Shown here piece after piece: positions 49,839 through 62,500 of a stretch of DNA of 64,000 bases. This DNA comes from Drosophila pseudoobscura. Taxonomy: Eukaryota; Arthropoda; Insecta; Diptera; Drosophilidae. Within the stretch, counting starts at the first letter, position 1. Each line of letters begins with the position of its first letter. A program made the translations under genes and the position numbers. The stretch is taken from assembly GCF_009870125.1 (NCBI RefSeq), contig NC_046680.1:8060001-8124000 (forward strand), given 5' to 3'. Below the pieces are notes generated by a model. The model ran no database searches. It was not told the origin of the DNA and saw only the letters and a list, made by a program, of their open reading frames with translations.

Positions 49839-49955
49839 CTAGTAAGCCGCATGGAAATCGCGCTGCAGTCGCTGGAAGTAGTCGAGGCGGAAGCTGGCGC
49901 TGCACCGCGTCTCTGACTTGTAGATCGGATCGACAGTAAACACACGTGGAATGAA
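49839..49955 (-). CDS. Candidate alternative last exon, probably of Sin1
   Basis: The minus strand encodes 38 residues ending in FQRLQRDFHAAY then TAG. Codon use is strongly fly-like (TAC, AAG, GCC, AGC, TTC, CGC, CTC, GAC, CAG). The frame is closed upstream by a TAA and has no ATG, so it must be reached by splicing. The only compatible acceptor is TTAAAG at 49957-49956, which is poor in pyrimidines. Sin1 has an in-phase donor CAG|GTGAAA at 50254 near its own end; joining the two gives a 299-nt intron and would replace the last seven Sin1 residues with these 38. It may instead belong to an unseen gene. Confidence 0.4.
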   Translation of the reverse strand, partial: FIPRVFTVDPIYKSETRCSASFRLDYFQRLQRDFHAAY

Positions 49956-50230
49956 CTTTAATGCGTGGGTTTATATTCAGGATCGGGCTTTCGTAGTTAA
50001 GTGAGTTCAATAAATACTTACAGGCTATTTTAAACATGTGTAACACAATCTTTAGTTAGCAACTACATAATACAACTTATCGAACGGTAGGCGCAGGCGG
50101 AGGCGGAGGCTTAGGCGTAGGATTTAGGCTTAGTCGAAGGAGGAGGCGGAGGCTCTGGCGAATAGAGAGGCCCGCTTGCTAGGCATACGAGCAGCTTTTC
50201 TCGCAGGAGACACCGCCACAGGAATAAATA

Positions 50231-52107
50231 CTACAACTTTAGCTGCTTTTTCACCTGCTGCCGCTCCTGTTTGCGCTCACGCTGCTGCAGAAACTCCCGC
50301 CGCAGCTCACTGGACCGCATCTCCAGGATGCAGTTGAGCTTGCTGTTGATCTGCTCGGCTGTGTGGGTGTCAGTGTCGAAGTCGTAGTGCTTAAATCGAA
50401 TATTGCTGGTCATGAAGAAGCCGAAAGAGTTTCCCGGACTGCTTGGGGAGTGGGCGATCCCGGCACTGCTGCTGCCCGTGCCCGTGTTTAGCGTGGTCAC
50501 GCTGGCATTGATGGGCGCCGAGGTGCAGCCGGAAGGCAGGGAGGAAGAGGAGGAATTTGACTTTAGCCAGATACGAAGCAGAGCCTTCAGGTGACGCCTC
50601 TCCACAATCTCGCAATGAGCCACCAAATCGATGGGCGTGGAAACGGGCTTTTTCTGCGGCCAGAACTTGGCATTCTTATACTGGTCGATCTCGATCCTCT
50701 CGCCGGAGATGCCCAACGTGACGTCGGACTTGAAGAAACGCTTGTCGATGATGTTTAGGCGGAAGCTGCGATGCATGGGTGCCTCAAGCATATCGTTGTG
50801 ATTGAGCAGGCGCTTCTCGTACTCCTTGACATTGTCATGCGGACTGTCGTCTCCGTCTCCGTCTCCCTCACCGCCTCCGACTGCTCCTCCACCTGGATCG
50901 GCTGCTCCTCCGTTTAACGTGATATTCTTCAGAGCCCTTAACGCTGCATCGGCCAAAGTGGCCTTATCATCCTCGGAGGTCATCGATTTGTTGCCCAGCT
51001 GTCCGGGGTAGTCCACCCTGGTGACGGGCGCCAAGGGACGCCGCTCTGCGAGAGTCAGGTGCGAAAATCCAAACTTTGAGCAAGGTTCGCGATTGTCTAG
51101 AGGCGGGAAGTCTTCCATGTCGTCGTTGTCCTCGGTCATGTAGAGGCCATAGTGCTGCAACGATTTCAGTGGCACATCTGGATACTGCAGGGAGGTCTTA
51201 TAGCAAACGAAACCAATAACCTCCTGGATCTTGGCAGTGGAGAGCACGCAGACCTTTAGGGGATAGTTGCGGTCTGGCTCTGGCAGCATGTTTAGATAGA
51301 CATTAATGCGCTTCGTCTGCATGCCCACCTGAGAGGTGCCATCGAAGCGGGCGAACTCGATGAACTTGTTTTGCGTCTGCTTGGGGCTCTTCGCCAGTTG
51401 TTCCGTCAACATGCTCTGCACCCCTTCGTCGGACAGCTCATCATCGTTCGCCTTTTTCTCCTTTGGGATGGTTGGCTTGATATTTGGTATTTCCTTGCGC
51501 ATGAAGAAATCTTTGTCGTCGGGCGGCTGCACTTCCTCGTTGTAGTTAATGCTCTTGATGCGCGCCGCCCTCCTCTTGGCAATGTCCAGTTTCTCCAGCT
51601 TTTGGGCAGTGTTGGACCGAAAACGGTGCGCCCCCACCTCGGGGTACATCTGAATGTCGAACGAATGTGTCGACATGTCCTCCTAAATAGAAATTCATTA
51701 ATTAATTAAAAATAGGTGCACAGTTAGGTTCGTTAGTTAAGGCCAGTCGAAAGCAGATCTAGACGAAAACAAATTTCACACGCCCCGTAGTCTGCTCCAA
51801 TCGCTGGATTATTTGATATTACCTCATCATCGCTCAGGTCCAGTCCGGGGTAGCACATAAAGTCCACTTCCTGCATTGGCGCATCCGGATGCCGTGTATT
51901 TCTGTCCGGTAGTGCACTGGCCAGCGGCGGCTTCAACGGTCTCCGCCTGTGAGATTCCACCCCAGCCGAAGAGTTGAATTTTCTCAAATAATGCTTTGGC
52001 ATGTCATCGCTCAGCATCACGGTCTCGCACATCCCGGTGTCGTCGGTTGAGATGAAGGAGTTGCGTATGTGGGACAGCAGCCAATGCTGGTTTGAGTAGG
52101 TGGCCAT
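50231..52107 (-). CDS. Sin1: Sin1, core subunit of TOR complex 2
   Basis: Two exons, 52107-51823 and 51682-50231, join in phase 0 (donor GAG|GTAATA, acceptor TATTTAG) to give 578 residues. I use the ATG at 52107. The N-terminal region ([18 protein letters not shown], later [12 protein letters not shown]) matches the Sin1 N-domain. The CRIM domain, which recruits the Akt/S6K/PKC substrates, spans ~197-309. A low-complexity Gly/Asp linker follows. A C-terminal PH domain spans ~399-552 (from [12 protein letters not shown] to [13 protein letters not shown]), with a Ser-rich insertion around 470-510. In TORC2, Sin1 works with Rictor to phosphorylate Akt at its hydrophobic motif and binds phosphoinositides at membranes. 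It is divergent to the adjacent zinc-finger gene. Confidence 0.95.
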
Positions 52108-52633
52108 GTTTGAAGACAAATGGTTTTATTTTTGTAAATTACTTTTATTTCTATTTATCTGCATCGAGCAAAATACACTAGCGCGTCCCACAAACTGTGA
52201 ACCAGTGACTTATCGCAGGTATTTTTATATAGCGCAGTCACGGCTACCACACTATACTAAAACTATTTGCAATGCAAAGTAGTCCATGACAAAACCATAT
52301 ATAATTAAACATTTCGCAAGGAACTAGAACTTGTCTATGCATTAGATAACCATTACAAGCTGTCCAGTAACATACGATTTCGTTCCAAAAGAGTATTTAG
52401 TATGTATATCGGAGTGAAAAGTGGCGTGGTATTTTTTCGGTATTTTCTTCAGCTGCTGTGGTCACACTCTTGCCCACCATATGACTTTTTCCAGACGCGA
52501 AAATTAGACAATTTCAGAATTTAGTTTCAAAGTAAGTTTTCGCGATGTTCTCATGCACAGACTGCAATTACAGTATGCTCAACTTTTTCAGTACACATAA
52601 CTGCATCGCCTCAATGTTGTAGCAAGGGTTAAA
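52108..52633. promoter_or_regulatory. Shared divergent promoter region of Sin1 and the zinc-finger gene
   Basis: 526 bp separate the two start codons. TGGTCACACT at 52459-52468 matches the fly core-promoter Motif 1 bound by M1BP, typical of TATA-less housekeeping genes. GGTATTTT occurs twice just upstream (52428 and 52439). No TATA box is evident. Confidence 0.6.
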
Positions 52634-53583
52634 ATGGCGGGCATCGAGGTTGAATTCGACGAGACTGCGGTCAATCAGTTTAGCTGCAAGCGTTGCGACC
52701 GCGTAAGTATCTTCATGAATTGGTATATTTCCTAAACTTACGAACGACATCTTACTACAGACGTTCAAGAGCAAACGCGACCAGACCCTTCACCGCCAGG
52801 AGGTTCATAATCACAACAAAACTACCTATGAATGCAAGCTTTGTGCAAAGAGTTTTTGCAACTCGGGCAACCTGGATCGCCATATGAAGGTGCACAACGA
52901 CGTGCGGCCGTTCGTCTGCAACATATGCTCGAAGGCGTTTGCCCAGGCAGTCAACCTTCAGCGCCACTTCGCGGTCCACAGTGGCGAGCGGCCGTTCACG
53001 TGCAACTTCTGCAACAAGTCCTTCACGCAGCAGAGCAACATGAAGCGCCATAAAATGACACACACCGGTGAGAAGCCGTTCCGCTGTCAGCGGTGTGGGC
53101 GCTACTTCTCCCAGCTCGTGAACCTCAAGAAGCACAAGCTCGGACACCTCAACGCCAAGCCCTACCAGTGCAATTACTGTGAAAAGGGGTTCACCCAGCT
53201 CTCAAACTTCAAGCGTCACCTTCAGTCGCACATCAAGGAGGGCGTGGACGTCGATGTGCCCGCGTCGATTCAAGCGGCGGCGGCCCTGGCGAGGGAACGT
53301 CTCGAAGCGGAGCAGAAACCGTAAGGAATCTACGACCATCCTACTCCCAAGTACTAATGTATATTCCTCTTTCAGGAGTTTCTTTGAGTGCATGGTTTGT
53401 CGAGCTATTTTCGATACGTTCATTGACTACGAGAAGCACGAGAGCAAATGCAATGAGGATAATGAGCGGGCCGCACTAGAGGTCAATCAAATGGCCCACA
53501 TGCATCCCGATGACTATTTGCCCATGAAGTTTGCGGTGCCCGACCTGGACACGCACGAGATCATAATCGAGACTACACATTAG
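52634..53583 (+). CDS. Seven-finger C2H2 zinc-finger protein
   Basis: Three exons, 52634-52702, 52761-53320 and 53376-53583, with introns of 58 and 55 nt, encode 278 residues. The ATG follows TTAAA. Finger 1 (CKRCDRTF...) is split by intron 1. Fingers 2-6 are consecutive, each C-x2-C-x12-H-x3-H, with TGEKPF, SGERPF and NAKPYQ linkers. A seventh, degenerate finger (CMVCRAIF ... HESKC) at the C-terminus is C2HC-like. The protein ends LDTHEIIIETTH. This is a probable sequence-specific DNA-binding transcription factor. It lacks a ZAD domain. From memory CG17385 of D. melanogaster is a candidate orthologue, but I cannot verify this. AATAAA at 53770 gives a short 3' UTR. Confidence 0.9.
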
Positions 53584-53769
53584 AGTTGCGATAATGTTAG
53601 ACACACGGACATAATTACACAAACAACCACACACAGAGCTACACCTACACCTACACATACAAATAGCAATGAAAACGCGTCTGGAAAATTGTAAAAACCA
53701 TTGCATGAATTATTCATACTATATACCATATGCAGGCCAACCCAACCTAGTTCTCCACTGAAATACAGC

Positions 53770-53775
53770 AATAAA
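53770..53775 (+). terminator. Polyadenylation signal AATAAA of the zinc-finger gene
   Basis: Lies 187 nt past the stop codon and is followed by AT-rich sequence. Confidence 0.6.
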
Positions 53776-56700
53776 TGCAGTAAATATACTTAATATATGA
53801 GTATATTATCAGTTTTTGTCTGCTTAATCAGCCCGATTTCTGTTTACATTGTATGGGTATAATGGATGATGGCTGCTAAGGCTTTAGTAGCTCTAAAAGC
53901 CCTTAACTACACGGTTTATGTGTGATTTTATGGCCCATATGATTTTTGCTGAATTTCATTGTCACATCATTAAACGGAATCGCTCGTGCGTAAGTTCCGA
54001 ACATTTTCAGTGCGTAATATGTCGCTTTAATGGAACATTTACTGCAGCTGTAAAATTCTCCTCCCCGGCAAACATTCTTGCGTCATTAACATTGGAAAAG
54101 ACTCTCCTTAAAGGCACGAAAAGTCAATCGCAACGCAGAGAGATGGTTAAAGAGAGATATCTGCCGTAGCTGCCTGACAGGGCGGTAATTTATACATATG
54201 TTCCACTGATTTATCCTATGTTCTTGGTTATTTGATTGAAACTAATTAAGGGCACGTTCCGGACTTGTTTACAAGCCACCAGCAGCAGAAACCACAGGAA
54301 CCATACATGGAACCATAATTGATCGGAGATTCGTTGTTATCAGCACCCGGATGACAGCCGTGGGCCATGCATGTCCTTGGGCGCTCTGGCTCTCCTCGTT
54401 TTTGCTGCTGCAGTGCCAGTAAATCAAACTATTTGTACCTCTCTTCTGCTACTTTCGCTCTCCGGGCAATAATATTTCATGTTCACATCGTTGTCCTGCT
54501 ACATTATCCCTCTTTACCCGCACGTATATGCTTGTGGATTGTGTGTGCGTTCAATTGGCTCGACTAGCCACTGCCTGGAGCCTCGGACTAATAGGTCCAC
54601 ATTTATTAGGCTGGCCAATGTCATTTGTTATAAATTTATTAGTGCCACTGCCTGGCGAGTTCTCAATGCTGCTCTCATACCTACATACAAACATACATGT
54701 TTCCGTTTTCATGGCTTGAATGTCCGTTGCAGATTTCCCCGAGTGTGTTTTTAAATGAAATCAATAGCGGGTCATATTCGCGGACTCTATTGGACTGTAC
54801 TTTTTTTTGTAGCACAAATATTTGTTCACCGGGATTGTATGGCCATAGCCGTTCGATCCCCCCATTCGGTCGCCATTGGTTATTTGGCCAACGCCGCGCA
54901 GCATGCAAATAATCAAATGGGGATGCACAAACATTCAGAAGGAACTGGTGGTGGCAGCTGTGACCTCACAATGCCCAAGGCAGGGGTAATGAGTTCTGGG
55001 TGTCATTAAAGTTGACAAAGACAAACAGAGACCAACATTTGTGGACACTTGAGGCATGAGACCCCTGAAGATAGGCAACGGAATTCGTAACTTTTGTGGC
55101 ATTCAATATATTCCGCAGCTTTCAACTTTAAACGGTGAAGTTACGCCCTAAAGTTGCTAAGCGCCGCTGTTAAAAACACTTTAAAGCCAATTTCCTTTTG
55201 AGATATTTTATGCCAACGTCCACGCACACCACGGGGAGGAAGGACAGCCCGCATGTCCTAAATTGATTTGGCAAATGTTCAGCCATCATCATCATTATCA
55301 GCTATGGCTTGTTTGGTGGTGGCACTGCTGTTCCAAGTACAAGTAGAAACCGCAAAATGGTAGCCAAGTCAACGGCAGTCACTGGAAGAAGCCACAGAAC
55401 ACTAGCTGAAAAGATGTTCGGTGCTCCTGTGTCGGTGTTCGGGCTGGCATCGCTTTGACGTTAGTGGCCACACATTATGGCCACCAAGTGACTGCCAGCG
55501 ACAACATCAGAGCCAGCTACCAGACCCACATGGAGCAGTCGTTTTGAGGCAGCTACAGACACACGTGAGGGGGCGAATCCAAATGCAATCGCCCAAGAGC
55601 ACTGCGGTTTTTGCACGCTAATATGCCACAAAAGTCTACCATAATTGAGTTTTACATGCCCCGATGCAGCAAACCTAACAAAACCGATTGCGTGTTGGTT
55701 CTCTTATTTTCTGCTTCGGGCCATCGGTGCGGATGAACTATAATTAGACATATGGCAGACGGCAATTGAATTTTATTGCAGCAGAACAACAGAAATAACG
55801 GCCATCCGAACAGATACGAGAATCCCCATTCGATTGTCCAAAGTATGTAAACAGATTTCAATAGATGGATCTGGGAGGTACATACATACATATGTGCGAG
55901 ATCTATCGAAATGAAGTCATTGCTTCGCCAGGATATTCGTATTTAGGAGTATTTGATATGTTTTTGCCTTTTGTATTGGCCTTGTATTTTGCGTATGCCA
56001 CTCACAGCGGATGTTTTGACTGTCGAAACGTGACACTCACAGACGGTTTGTCCTTCTGTGTCTGTGTGTTTGTGTCTCTCCTCCATGGAAAGGCAATAGA
56101 AATGTTTTCCACAGTGTCACACACATATGCAGGATGGTTGTCAAACACGCAGCCCGCTTAAACTAACGCCTCCGCCTGGCGCTGTGTGTGCGTGAGTGGG
56201 TTTCGGGGCAGGTTAATTTGGGAAATGTGCAAAGCACCCAGCGGGCAGAAGGCCAGGTGGCAGGAACACTCGTATCCCACCATTGTGTGGAGAACTGTCA
56301 CTGGCTTAATCGGGGCCCGCCTCTCGGGGCCAATATAATTGCCATGAGTTGGAATTTCGGGTGTCATCATTTTGGGGCATGAAATGGAACTTGTGGCAAT
56401 TGCTTATGACTTCGTTTGCCTGAGTGGCTGCCTGTTTAGGCAATCAACACATTGGACTCTGACACTAACGTAATGTGATTAGAGATAGATCTGAATACAA
56501 CGAAGGGAAATCTAAAGAGCCGTAACTATAAACACCCTTGCAGAAGCGTATCCTCTCGTTTATCTGAGAATCAGTCCATTCCCTTTTGACGCCTTTCACT
56601 CGGCAAATGAAGATAAAAGTGTTAAGCGGGTACGTGCCCAAACAATGACCACAACTTAGCCTAGGATAATGGAAATTTATGTGCGTTAAATAGTCGAAAT

Positions 56701-58515
56701 GTGCACACCCATCACTCATGGATGGGGCAGGATGCTGTTGTGGTGTTGTCGTCCAGTGCGCCACTTGACACAGATTGAAACGAAGCGTCCAAGCTGTTGA
56801 CCCGTTGCACATGCAAATTAGAGGTCTGCACAGCAGGCGACACACATATTTGACTAAATTAGGTCAACAGATATTAAATGGCATTCGTTTGTTTCATTCA
56901 TTGCATTAAATCCCCTGGTGGCATTAAACAAATTAAATTCTCGGCTGCCGGGAATGCCGGCTTCCACTCCCTTTGCATATCAAAGGGTTGCTCGGTCATC
57001 TGGTCCATCGTCCATAGTGCACATAGTTCATAAATATTTTATGAGTTGCTTGAATGCCGGACATCCCCTCACGTCCGCCCTCCTTTACATACGCTGTCTA
57101 ATTTGTTATTCCGATTCGGACATGAAGATGAACTACCTGGAGAACAGTTGAAAAAGAGATTTCCACAATTGTGCAATAGATAAAGCACGATAGACACATT
57201 CACATTCAGGAAAAACGAGATTTTGTACCTTTCTCTGTGTGTTCTGTGATGGCAATTCATTAAATTGTTGCGGCAATCGAGTTGGTTTGTCCGTGTCAGT
57301 GGCAGCCATCTTCCCACGTCCGCTTCGGACGTCCCAATCCTTGAGTGCTAACTACGAGTATCTCCGTTGGGGGTACAGCGGTCTTCATTATGGGGATTGT
57401 TTATCGGTTGCATAGACTGTTTGCCTCGTTGATTAGAAGGTGGTGCATGGCAGTGGCATATGGGGTTGTGCAGGAGCATTAAGTGCCAATATTGCGTATA
57501 CGCCTGATGGACGCAGCTGTGGAACTGCACTAAAAGTTTGAAGCTGTGAGTGGGGGGTATTCCCTTCTTTGTTCTATCTTTGCTTATTGCTTTCTTTCTC
57601 ATGCTCTCCGTTGAAAATATTGATTAGCTCTGCAGATTTTGTCATTGATTTGAATTTTAAATGAGAGCCACATAAAATTCAATATATATTCAAATATGAG
57701 CAACAGACTGAAGTAGAACCACAAACCCCAGACCCAGCCACAACCAACCACTGCATAACGCTGTATTTGGACTACAAATAATACAGAAATTACAGAGAGT
57801 CGACCGGGACCCGCTTCTAATTACAAACGAGATTACTGCGTATTAATGTCTCATTAAATATTTCATTTGATTCCCTTTTCATATTGTATTTGCTGGCTCC
57901 TCTGTTATTAAAACTCAATTTCGAGTGTTTGCATTCTATTTTTGTGCGGCGATGGCATAAATTTCGAAAGCAGCTTTGCGTTGACAAAGAACATACTTTG
58001 TTCGGGGATAATTTTAGATAAATACATTTTGCTCGGCCATTAAGGGAAAGGAGTCCCGGGCACATGAGTCCATGAGCTCCAGCTCTGGCTTAGGCCAAGA
58101 TTTATGGCTCACAGAAGTTGGAGATCCGAGTCGAGTATGTGAGGAGAGAGAGAGCCTAGGTAAGCCGAGGAATATTTCAATTTGCTTGCCACATTTTTAA
58201 TATACAAGCGGAAATTGCAGACAATTTTCCCTCCACCTCTCGCACGCCATATAAGAAAAGAAAGGAAAACCACTCTCTATTATGGCTTCGGTGATTGCCT
58301 CAAATATTTTACAGCTGTCTGAAAGCTGCCGTTGATGTGGAACTAAATGCTCATCGTTTAGGGCAGAATGGGGGCAGAAAGCCAGCCAGGATGCCACACA
58401 TTCGAGTCCATTTGGGGCAAGTCAGACAAAATGCGTGCCACAAATTTTCGCACACAATTTGTAAATGAAACGAGGGGGAACGTTGTGAGTTGCTGCGGAC
58501 ACCGCAACTCTACGG
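53776..58515. other. Gene-free intergenic or intronic stretch
   Basis: Mixed-composition DNA with scattered short ORFs but none with codon bias, splice context or a recognisable domain. I see no RNA gene. Confidence 0.5.
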
Positions 58516-59594
58516 TTATACCCGATACTAAGTCAGTATGGCTCTCCTCCAGCAGGCGGCGTCTAATATTAAACGACACGACAAAGAGTGCGTGCGAGAG
58601 AGACAGAAAATCAGTCTGAGCGTGACGTCGGGCGCTGCGTAGCCAATGCAAATTGATTTGTTCCTTTTGGCTACAAAAATTATCTGATCTGATCCAGATT
58701 CAGCAATCTGATAGATATGGTCATTATCTATGATTCTGCGTTTTTAGTTTTCTCAAATCTGAAATATTGTGGATGCAACAGATTTTCGTCCTTTGTGTGG
58801 GCGGAAGGGGGTGGGGCGAAATTTTGAGATACACGTTTTATAGTGAGATCTAAGAGGAGTGCGGATTCCAAATTTGGTTACTCTAGCGTTAATAGTCTCT
58901 GAGATTTGTGAATATCCCCAGATTTGCATCCTTTGCGGGGGCGGAAGGGGGTGTGGCGAAATTTTGAAACAAACTCGTCTCGGTCTGATATATTAGGAGT
59001 GTGGATACCAAATTTGGTTGCTCTAGCTTTTATAGTCTCTGAGATCTAGGCGCTAATGTTTTACTCTAAGCAAAGCCGCCTATGCTACGTGTGTGTTAGA
59101 GAGAGACAGGGCGAGAAAAAATGAAATTGTTTTCTTGATGCTGGCTATAATAATAATACGATCCAATTCAGATTCTGCAGTCTAAAAGATATGGTCATTC
59201 TCTACGATTCTGCGTTTTTGGTTTTATCGTATCTTGAAAATTGTGGATGCCACAGATTTTCGCCCTTTGTGGGGGCGGAAGTGGGCGGGGCAAAGTTTTG
59301 AAATATTTTTGTAGCAGTGACATATCACAGAAGTCTGGATCCAAAACATCGTTGCTCTAGCTCTTATAGTCTTTGAGCATTAGGCGCTGAAGGGGACGGA
59401 CAGACGGACAGACGGACGGACGGACAGACGGACAGACGGACAGACAGACATGGCTCAATCGACTCGGCTATTGATGCTGATCAAGAATATATATACTTTA
59501 TGGGGTCGGAAACGATTCCTTCTGGACGTTACACACATCCACTTTTACCACAAATCTAATATACCCCAATACTCATTTTGAGTATCGGGTATAA
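58516..59594. mobile_element. ISY/SGM/INE-1-like interspersed repeat with inverted ends
   Basis: Bounded by perfect 13-bp inverted repeats (TTATACCCGATAC at 58516-58528 and its complement at 59582-59594). Inside are three copies of a GC-rich motif around GCGGAAG followed by GCGAAATTTTG or a variant (about 58797, 58937, 59271). Each leads into a TCTAG..TTATAGTCTCTGAG-like box. A second pair of copies about 480 bp apart contains AGATATGGTCATT. A GACGGACA tetramer array and a TTGATGCTGATCAAGAATAT-like segment precede the right end. This architecture fits the INE-1/DINE-1 and ISY/SGM family of Helitron-related repeats in Drosophila. It has no coding capacity. Family assignment is from memory. Confidence 0.6.
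59395..59449. repeat. (GACGGACA)n array within the interspersed repeat
   Basis: About thirteen tetramers alternating GACG/GACA, a usual part of INE-1-like repeats near their right end. Confidence 0.85.
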
Positions 59595-62500
59595 AAAGGG
59601 AACATCTCTCGCAGTATCCCCCTCTCGTTGGTCTCTTCTGGAAACCAAAGAGATGAAGATTGAGAGTTGGGGAGAAATCTCTGAGGATTTGCACATCAAA
59701 CATTTTCATCGCACTCGATTTTCGATTGGAATTCCGTTTGTCATCTTTGGCAGCAAACAATATGCTTGGCTAAATCTGTAATCTGTGCCTGGTTGAGCTT
59801 GAGGGCCACTCCAGCGATGACTCAATCTTTTCCAATCATTTATCATCGAGTGGAGATCCTAGCCATCTCAATCGAGCGACTGACCCCGATCAAAGCTAAT
59901 CAGTTGGGTGGAAACTAGGCATTGATATGATACTGATTTCTTGATCCCGTGGCTTATGAAGTTGGGGAATACCACTTCACATGGGAAATCGAGATATTCT
60001 CTGCGAATTTGTCTTTCGGTAAGCCCTTTTCGTTTAAATTCTAATGAGAGGCAGCTGCTCGTAAACAGGAAAAACAACAGGCAGTGAAAATAAACAAAAA
60101 GAAATGCAAGAAAATTTTGCAAATATAAAGTTTTTAGGGAGAAGAAGAGAGAAAAAAGAAATATATAAAGAGAAAGAGAGCGAGAAAGTGGGTCATGTTG
60201 CTAAACAAAGAAACTCTCTGGGAAAACTCTCGACGCGTGGCATGTTTTTCGTTCGCTCCAGTTGAAACCCTGAGATGCCTGTACGGGTTTATTTTTACAC
60301 TCGCGTTGCTTTTATTTTCAATGTATTTTTTATGCTGGTCCGAAATGAGTTTTCCCCGAATGTCTGGTGGGAAATTGTCCAGCGCTATCGGACGGCCATA
60401 ATAAGCGTAATTACAGCCCACTTTGGCCGACAATTTTTTTGCAAATTTAACTAGTCATTTCCATTAATCATTACTGCCGGAAGCACTGCATTAAAGTTTC
60501 AGTAATGATTCTTCTCACCACTACTGATGGACGGCAGACTGTCTACATAAATATTTACATATATTTCCTTTGAAACAGTTTTCACCGGGCACTCTGCGCC
60601 CACAGAGGGTGCAATAAGTTTTCTGTTACTTTAGCTTTTCCTGGAAGATTTCCTTTGTTAAATCCGGAAAAATCACTTGTCAAAGGCAGAAAAAATTCAC
60701 AAATAGTCGGTGGGCGAATGGCAGCTCAATGTACTCGTGTTGCCAACATAAGACCTCAAGATTTCCACTTATAGGTGGAGGCAAATGCTGCAGAGTGCTC
60801 TTAGTATTTGTTGTGCACACAACATAATTCAAGCAAAAAATTTCACTCGGAAGCCAAGGCACAGAGGGATATGGATATGGCCATACCCAGAGCCATTTCG
60901 AATGCACGTAGCTGCTTCAATGGAAGTCCAGGAGCAGCAGATGGGACAGTGTCACAAGGCGGAAGTAGCTGCCTCTCTATCTGTCTTTCTTTCACTTGAC
61001 TGACTCTGACTCAGGGTCACTCAGGGCTGACTGCAGGACTGGCAGACTGATGCAAGCGGCTTGGTCGAGTGGGGCAGTCGTCGAATGGCAAACACTTTGT
61101 CAAAAAGTGCAGGGCGCATAAATCAAACTGCAGCTCACTCCAGTCATTGTTGCCCTCTAGCCTCTTCTGGCAGTTGATTTGAATTGCTGAACAGTCGAGG
61201 AACTCTTTTAAATAGAATTCCAGTGGCGAAGCCATTAAGATGCATGAGTCGAAGGAATCCATTGAGAAATTTCGTACTGTTATAGTGCTGTGGCCAGGCA
61301 GGAACAATCGCATTTCAAAATGACAGTAGAAATGGAGTATGGATTTTCTCCTCCTGCTACTACCTGCTAAGGTCCCCAAATGTTGCAAAATTACACGTTT
61401 ACCTTGGTTCGAGTGTCGTAACTTTTTCGATTTCATAAATCTCTGCGGGCTTCGGGTCCAGACCAGAGGGAATGCGAATGAGAGTGGAAGTTGCCTAACT
61501 GGCAATGACTTTGTTCTTTTTTGTGCAACGAGGCGCCGCAGAACTTTTTTGGGGAACATAAGCTGCACAAACAAACAAATGGACAGATATACCATGCAAC
61601 GATGACTGGCTTTCTGGCACTATACACGCTGGCGCTGCACATATGACCATGCCAGAGTGGAGTGAATGCCACTGCCGGATTTGCTGCAGTGTCGGGTGGA
61701 GTGCTAAAAACTGTAAGCTCAGCTTACTAAGCTGATTTCCATCGGTTAAGTACTTTATGTTCAGTTGTCAGCTCGAAATGCGACGCATTCGCAGGACTCC
61801 CACTCAAATTCAAATCTCGCCCTGTTACCTGGGCTCAGGGACCCAATGCGACTACTCGACTTGACGGCTGATTAGCTTTATTATGCAGCATTTTCCGGGA
61901 AATCCATTTTAAGCTCTCCGCTTCCTCTCGAATTGCGCTGTAAACGGACTCCCTCCTTAATTAGTATTCATGGCACAGCCCCGTGGAGATTCGACAGATG
62001 GGACAGGATATTCAATATTTGTACACGGCTACGAGGAAAGTCAAAAGGGTGTACAGAATACGAGCTCCTGGGGCAGTGGAAATCCCACATGAAGTCACTA
62101 TAAAATTCTCTGGAATTATTCTCTGGAAACAAGTGCAGCTCGTAATTAGCCTATTGTGTGCGGTGCCTTTGTTTCCCCATCAGTCTTCAGGCATTGCTAA
62201 ATATTGGCCACATGATATCTTAAAATGCAAGTAATTTAGCGTTAAGATTGTCACGTTTGTTCAAGCAAATCGAACGCTTAAGACAAACGACAGAAGGCAC
62301 AACAACGACACGGCGCACACGGCGTATGTGTAATGTGTGAAAAATGAGAGCAGTCTGCCGCCAAGCATTAGTGGGAAGTGACTAGAAGGCTGTGAGGGCG
62401 CGTCCTTGAAACTAAAGACCAAACCCCGAAATAGAAACATTTTTGGGGCATTCAAGAGCATAGGATGAGTCAGAGGAGCAGCAGCAAGAGCAGGAGCATC

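Noticed and set aside
50117..50230. Open readthrough frame after the Sin1 stop codon
   Set aside because: TAG followed by T is a poor readthrough context and the extension is Pro-rich low complexity; several frames are open here by composition.
61017..61595. 192-codon ORF on the minus strand
   Set aside because: No family resemblance, uneven codon use and no splice or promoter context; its length is within chance for 64 kb.
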